From positions 1-12,239 of the forward strand of contig JAABOA010000214.1 of assembly GCA_015680635.1 (NCBI GenBank): a stretch of DNA of 12,239 bases, in the 5' to 3' direction. The notes under the pieces were generated by a model. That model saw nothing but the letters and a program-made list of their open reading frames with translations, searched no databases and had not been told where the DNA came from. Position 1 is the stretch's first letter; each line of letters opens with the position of its first letter. This document shows, one piece after another, positions 8,642 to 12,239 of the stretch. This DNA comes from Lunasporangiospora selenospora. Its lineage: Eukaryota > Mortierellomycota > Mortierellomycetes > Mortierellales > Mortierellaceae. The position numbers were made by a program, and so were the translations under genes.

Positions 8642-9950
8642 TCATTTCTTTCTGTCATTCTTGCCGCCTTTCTTCTTGGTACCAGACGATGATCCTGCAT
8701 CGCCTTGCTTGATGTATCCACACTCGTCCAGCAGTTGCCTTGCTGCGTTGTTGATATGCTTGAAACGATCCGCACTTAGTGGGATGCCTCCATACCATCT
8801 ATACATATGACGGCATATGGGTAGGTAGTGTGTTAAGTACTCGGGACCAGAGATGAGAAAGAGGAATATAAGATTTTGCTTTTTCAGATTTATACCTGGA
8901 CACGACGACAATAACGTTCCTCACATCAAGGATGGTCATTAAATGCAGTAGTCTGTTTCCAGCTGCTGTCTCACCGTCATCATCATTATCTATTAGAGAT
9001 GAAAAAGGGAAAAAAGTCGAATCAAGAAAAGGTCAAGATGCGGATCAAATAAAATCAAGAGTGTCCACATCTCCAACAAAGGTAGATGCTCGCAATGTAC
9101 CCATAAAAGCTCACTTGCCTTGAGCAATAGTTCCGTTCTCGTTTTCAATTCGGAAAGCCATGATGTTGTGTGTAGCTTTGATCACTTTCTTGTTTTCCTG
9201 CTTGAGTTGTTGGATCATTACGGGGGCATGGGCCGCTTGAGTGATTGGGGCCAGGTGGGCAACAAAGACACTCTTTCGGTCAACAATTGGGGCACCAGTC
9301 TTGATCTGGAATGTGGGCGCATCTGCTACAAAGGTAACACTCCGTACTCTATTTCCGTCAGTGGAGTGGAGAAGGGCGGTCGAAGGTGAGGAAAGGTCTT
9401 GTTCGTCTGAGGCAAAATAATCCGTCGTAGCCTTGTTTAATGCTTCTGGAGCGTCATCGCCACCCATGTCCTCCACGCCCTTGTCACCACTGCTGGTACC
9501 GGAGCCAGACTTGCACTCCTGTTCTTCAAGTTGTTCCAGATAAGATCGCAGCCACTCGATCCATGAAAAGACAATGACTTCGCCAGGAACAAAACAACTT
9601 TCGAGGCCCTGACCGATCTCTTGGATGTGAGTGTCCGTCAGGCGCAGGGTGCCATAGTAAATACTCACAATCTCATGCAGGGGCGGTGTGGAAACATTGG
9701 ATTCTGGGTAGCCTTGTGGGAAGTAGACTCTTAATTCTAATTCTTTTCTGTTATTGGGAGGATGGCCGCTGTTGGTGTTTCCTTCTGCGGTTGGGTCGTA
9801 GTCAAAGTCGGGTTCTTCGAGGGAGACCTTGAGGGCGTAGATGGCAGCACCGTTGTTGAGGGAGGACTCGGAGGGGAGAGGATAGAATGCGGAAGGGCCG
9901 TAGATAGAGACGATCGCAAGGGATTCTTCTTCCAACGCAGAATTGTCCAT
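8642..9950 (-). CDS. YIH1: Yih1/IMPACT family protein, RWD plus UPF0029 domains
   Basis: In other eukaryotes Yih1/IMPACT binds Gcn1 and so dampens activation of the eIF2-alpha kinase Gcn2 in the cytosol. Three exons: 9950-9119 (277 codons plus 1 nt), 8989-8896 (94 nt), 8798-8642 (157 nt with TGA), total 360 aa. RWD domain at about 1-143: EEESLAIVSIYG, LELRVYFPQGYPES, IEWLRSYLEQLEEQE. An acidic Gly/Ser linker runs about 145-210. The conserved domain from about 212 on has DRKSVFVAHLAPIT, KKVIKATHNIMAFRI, DDDGETAAGNRLLHLM and VVVSRWYGGIPL, then DRFKHINNAAR. A Lys-rich tail ends the protein. Intron 1 (9118-8990) uses a GC donor; intron 2 (8895-8799) is GT-AG. The start was chosen because it falls just before the RWD domain as in homologues, although the frame stays open upstream. 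Human IMPACT is 320 aa. Convergent with the F-box gene, divergent from eS31. Confidence 0.93.
8990..9118 (-). other. GC-AG intron in YIH1
   Basis: Exon 1 ends CAAG and is followed by GCAAGT, the usual strong context of GC donors (AG|GCAAGT). The acceptor is CTAATAG. This join gives IAQ-DNDDDGETAAG, matching the QD...DDGETAAG motif of the family. Using the nearby GT (9114-9113) would give ...QGK and then TAA. Confidence 0.85.
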
Positions 9951-10498
9951 TGGAAGAGCGGAATGTGAGAGAGAGAGAGATGACTGACAGACGACTATGA
10001 CGGTTGGTTTTGGGCTCAGCAGTGAGGGGCGCGTCTTTTCTATCCGGAAGAGAAGGGCGCAAGACCCGGGCACAAGCCACTGCGGGCGGGACAGAAAATT
10101 TTTCGAACATAACAGGATGCGCGATGCAATGATGGGGATCCTTCTCTTCTCATTCAACGTCTTTTCAAATAGTGAGGAAGGTGCGTTCATCACCATTGTC
10201 GCCCGTCTCTGTCCCATGCGATAGCAGCGATACACTAAAAGAGAATAGAGAACCATGAAAGGACTCAGGGCTGGATACCCAACACAAAAAGGAGAGAGAG
10301 AAAGAGAGAAAAAAAAAGTGGGAGAAAGAGATGAGGCATCTATCCGAGGGGAACGAATGGGATGCCAACTATTGTCAAACCTCACTTGCTGACGACTTGT
10401 TTCATCACTCACTCGGGGCCATATTATAGATTCCTTTTCAAGCCGAGAAAAACAATCTAATTATTTGAAAAGCATTACCCACTCATCGTAACGCTATC
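9951..10498. promoter_or_regulatory. Divergent promoter between YIH1 and the Ubl-eS31 gene
   Basis: A 548-nt region between opposed start codons. On the eS31 side a TATA-like ATATTATAGA lies at 10421-10430, about 70-78 nt before the ATG, in otherwise AT-rich leader sequence. On the YIH1 side GA tracts (9967-9980 and about 10292-10317) read as pyrimidine tracts on the minus strand. The YIH1 frame remains open through most of this region (to 10412), so an N-terminal extension is not excluded. Confidence 0.6.
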
Positions 10499-11153
10499 AT
10501 GCAGTACTTTGTCAAGTCCCTTTCTGGCCAGACCTTGGCCTTCAACGCCCAGTCCGGCGAGAGCGTCAGCCATGTCATGGAGATGATCCAGGAGCGTGAG
10601 GGTAATGGCAACACTCTTTTCTTTATTCAACATTTATCTCTTTCTCGGCCTCAGTAATTGGAGTCTTTCATTGTGTCAAGGCGGAAAGATGAAAAATAAT
10701 GGAAAAAGGCTCAGGAACCACATGATAGACCCTTGAAAACTGACCAGGAACTTTGACTCTTTTCCCAACTATCCCCATGGGTCTATAGGCGTCTCTTTCG
10801 CCTCTCAGCGCCTCTCTTTCGCTGGCAAGGCTCTTTCGTCCGAGATGCTCTTGGCCGAGATCCCCGCCATGTCGACCTTGGACCTCAACGTCGATCTTTT
10901 GGGAGGTGCCAAGAAGCGCAAAAAAAAGACCTACACCACCCCCAAGAAGATTAAGCACAAGAAGAGAAAGGTCAAGTTGGCCGTTCTCAAGTTCTACCAG
11001 GTTGACGGCAACGGCAAGATCACCCGTCTTCGTCGTGAGTGCCCCTCCGAGACCTGCGGTGCTGGTGTCTTCATGGCTTGGCACCACGACCGTCAGTACT
11101 GCGGTCGCTGCGGTCTGACCTACGTCTTCAAGAAGGAGGGTGAGACTGCCTAA
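10499..11153 (+). CDS. RPS31: Ubiquitin-like/ribosomal protein eS31 (S27a) fusion
   Basis: Precursor of small-subunit ribosomal protein eS31 (yeast Rps31, human RPS27A), made as an N-terminal ubiquitin-fold fusion that is normally cleaved after Gly-Gly. Exons 10499-10601 and 10789-11153 with a 187-nt intron (GTAATG...CTATAG, phase 1), total 155 aa; human is 156. The Ubl part (1-74) aligns end to end with ubiquitin ([12 protein letters not shown], then [10 protein letters not shown], then LLGG) but is very divergent. The eS31 part (75-155) is highly conserved: [32 protein letters not shown], and a zinc finger with spacing C-x4-C-x14-C-x2-C. The zinc-finger part and codon choice (GCC, AAG, CGT, CTC) suit a highly expressed ribosomal gene. 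A TATA-like element lies upstream, and hairpins follow in the 3' flank. Role of the Ubl as a fold/assembly helper is inferred from the family. Confidence 0.95.
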
Positions 11154-11214
11154 AGCAGTCTTTTCTCTCTTTATTATTTTTGCCTTTCTCCCCTGAGGGT
11201 CTCGGACAAGAGAA

Positions 11215-11286
11215 TCGATCTCCTTATTAGAGATCGAAAGGATAGAAAAGACATTAGCCTGTCTTTTGTTGAAAGTCAAGGCTTTC
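11215..11286 (+). other. Three consecutive potential stem-loops in the eS31 3' flank
   Basis: TCGATCTC (11215-11222) pairs with GAGATCGA (11230-11237) around a 7-nt loop. AAAAGACA (11246-11253) pairs with TGTCTTTT (11260-11267) around a 6-nt loop. GAAAG (11271-11275) pairs with CTTTC (11282-11286). They lie 62-133 nt after the stop codon and before the candidate poly(A) signal, so they would be in the mRNA. Confidence 0.6.
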
Positions 11287-11318
11287 TTTTTGTTTGTAAT
11301 GCATATCGCAGAGTTGAC

Positions 11319-11324
11319 AATAAA
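11319..11324 (+). terminator. Candidate poly(A) signal of eS31
   Basis: AATAAA about 166 nt past the eS31 stop codon, downstream of the hairpin cluster. It is the only perfect AATAAA seen in this 3' flank on the plus strand. Confidence 0.45.
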
Positions 11325-11445
11325 GAAAGAGGGACTTGACAAAATCAATCACTACTACTGCCTTGTATGATCTAAATCCATATATCTTTCAATACCCTTT
11401 TTTTCAAAAAAAAAGCATTCCTGGGTTCAGATAGTCCGATGTAAA

Positions 11446-11456
11446 GGGGGGGGGGG
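11446..11456. repeat. 11-base G homopolymer
   Basis: An uninterrupted run of 11 G in the convergent intergenic region, following a T/A-rich stretch. It resembles the 13-base run at 1772-1784, also in a 3' flank. Confidence 0.9.
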
Positions 11457-11749
11457 AGATCCAAATGTACATGTTTTTTTCTTTATCATATTATGCTACT
11501 GGAGTGCTAAATGCTGGGTGCTCGTGCTTTTGGTCTGCTTCAGTCGACCGACTCTAGTTAACGTATTTTTTTTGTAAATTTTTTGTTGTATGCGTTCCCT
11601 CGGTCCTCGCGATCCAACAGTGATGAACAGGGTCGTTTGCTATGAAACCAACAGCATAGGAGCAAGTGGGGAGCCCCCATAACATCCTGATCGGGTTTAT
11701 CGGGTTCACGCCCAAGGGCTATCCATATGATCATAGTGAATCAGATTCT

Positions 11750-12239
11750 TTAAACGGGAACGTTCAAGAGCATGTTGTTACCCTTCTGGTTAGGAAGGTA
11801 GGTGACGTTCTTGGCGTGTGCCAATGTGCCGGCAATGTCCTTCGAAGCCTCAATGCGACGGAGCTCAATGAGACCGGAACCAGCCTTGTCCAATGATGCT
11901 GAAATAATCTCGGCAGCATGGCTAAATGAAAAAAAAAATGGAGCATAAGAGTCCATAATTGAGATTAGTCGGTCTTTTTCAAGATATCCAGGTTTCTGTT
12001 AATTCAATTTGTGGATCAGACTTACGCTTCACCCTCAGCTCTGATAATAGCAGCGTTCTTTTCCTGCTCGGCCTTCTCGACAATGAACTTGGCACGCTCT
12101 AATGTCGTGAATTTGATGACAAAGAAAAGGATGATGAGTAAAAAAAAGTCGACTCCAGAGTATATCAAGTCCATATCCTTGTCGACATTGCATACCAGCC
12201 TCCTGTTGAGCAATCTGCTTCGACTCGACGGCGTTGGTG
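11750..12239 (-). CDS. PHB1: Prohibitin 1, C-terminal part (gene runs off the right edge)
   Basis: Subunit of the Phb1-Phb2 ring complex of the mitochondrial inner membrane, which scaffolds membrane proteins and tunes the m-AAA protease. Three exon pieces are visible: 12239-12196 (partial), 12098-12026 and 11921-11750 (TAA at 11752-11750), giving 95 C-terminal residues. Introns are 12195-12099 (GTATGC...TTAG) and 12025-11922 (GTAAGT...TTTAG), and the joins keep frame. Coiled-coil signature residues QQEAERAKFIVEKAEQEKNA and AAIIRAEGEA, then LIELRRIEASKDIAGTL and NVTYLPN, and a terminal MLLNVPV. The RRIEASKDIA and YLP end match Phb1; Phb2 has a different end (AKILASS-type, longer tail). The N-terminal membrane anchor and the SPFH domain lie outside the window. 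Confidence 0.93.

Larger units (their letters stand above)
11154..11749. other. Convergent 3' flanks of eS31 and PHB1
   Basis: A 596-nt gap between two stop codons that face each other. It should contain both 3' UTRs. The left part has three adjacent inverted repeats (11215-11286) and an AATAAA at 11319-11324. The middle has T runs and an 11-base G run (11446-11456). No gene or structured RNA family was recognised in 11330-11749. Confidence 0.6.

Noticed and set aside
9113-9118. GT donor for YIH1 intron 1 instead of GC
   Set aside because: It shifts the frame and yields Lys followed by TAA, losing the conserved DDGETAAG motif; the GC donor restores the motif exactly.
10685-10743. Possible box C/D snoRNA in the eS31 intron
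   Set aside because: The C-like AAGATGA is imperfect, no terminal stem was found, and the D-like CTGA is better explained as the branch-point CTGAC about 46 nt before the acceptor.
10668-11348. 226-codon minus-strand frame over the eS31 gene
   Set aside because: The plus strand encodes a highly conserved ribosomal protein; the frame is its antisense shadow, rich in Leu, Gly and Val.
11750-12239. Prohibitin 2 as identity of the right-edge gene
   Set aside because: The visible end (RRIEASKDIA, NVTYLPN, LLNVPV) follows Phb1; Phb2 differs in this segment and has a longer tail.
1-12239. tRNA genes, CRISPR arrays, transposon ends
   Set aside because: No convincing cloverleaf with A/B boxes, no spaced direct repeats, and no transposase-like protein or long terminal repeats were seen by eye; no covariance search could be run.

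Overview
This window looks like nuclear DNA of an early-diverging (non-Dikarya) fungus, most likely Mortierellomycota or Mucoromycota. The reasons are short spliceosomal introns (94-190 nt), fungal-type CTF8, YIH1/IMPACT, F-box and prohibitin genes, and a 2-isopropylmalate synthase of the plant/bacterial LeuA type rather than the Dikarya LEU4 type. The phylum is inferred from gene content only; no marker was compared.

Layout: 1-1907 has no recognisable gene and carries two long (GA)n microsatellites and a 13-base G run. Then come leuA (minus, 1908-3976, 3 exons), CTF8 (minus, 4574-5333, 2 exons), a divergent promoter, a large F-box/leucine-rich-repeat-like gene (plus, 5980-8394, 2 exons), YIH1/IMPACT (minus, 8642-9950, 3 exons, convergent with the F-box gene), a second divergent promoter, a ubiquitin-like/eS31 ribosomal protein fusion gene (plus, 10499-11153, 2 exons), and the 3' part of prohibitin PHB1 (minus, 11750 to beyond the right edge). 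Exon joins were worked out by hand from splice signals and family motifs. All joins keep the frame.

The genes are ordinary housekeeping ones: leucine synthesis, sister-chromatid cohesion (Ctf18-RFC), SCF-type ubiquitination, Gcn2/Gcn1 translation control, the small ribosomal subunit and the mitochondrial inner-membrane prohibitin ring. They are separate transcription units, not a pathway cluster. No mobile element, CRISPR array or tRNA was seen.

The most unusual items are: (1) the eS31 gene encodes a strongly degenerate ubiquitin moiety that keeps a terminal Gly-Gly but has lost most conserved lysines, Ile44, Val70, Arg72 and Arg74; (2) a GC-AG intron in YIH1 with a competing GT donor 4 nt away that would give an immediate stop; (3) three consecutive potential hairpins in the eS31 3' flank; (4) an exact 53-bp tandem duplication inside the last intron of the F-box gene; (5) a ~90-residue acidic/Ser-Thr insertion in Ctf8.
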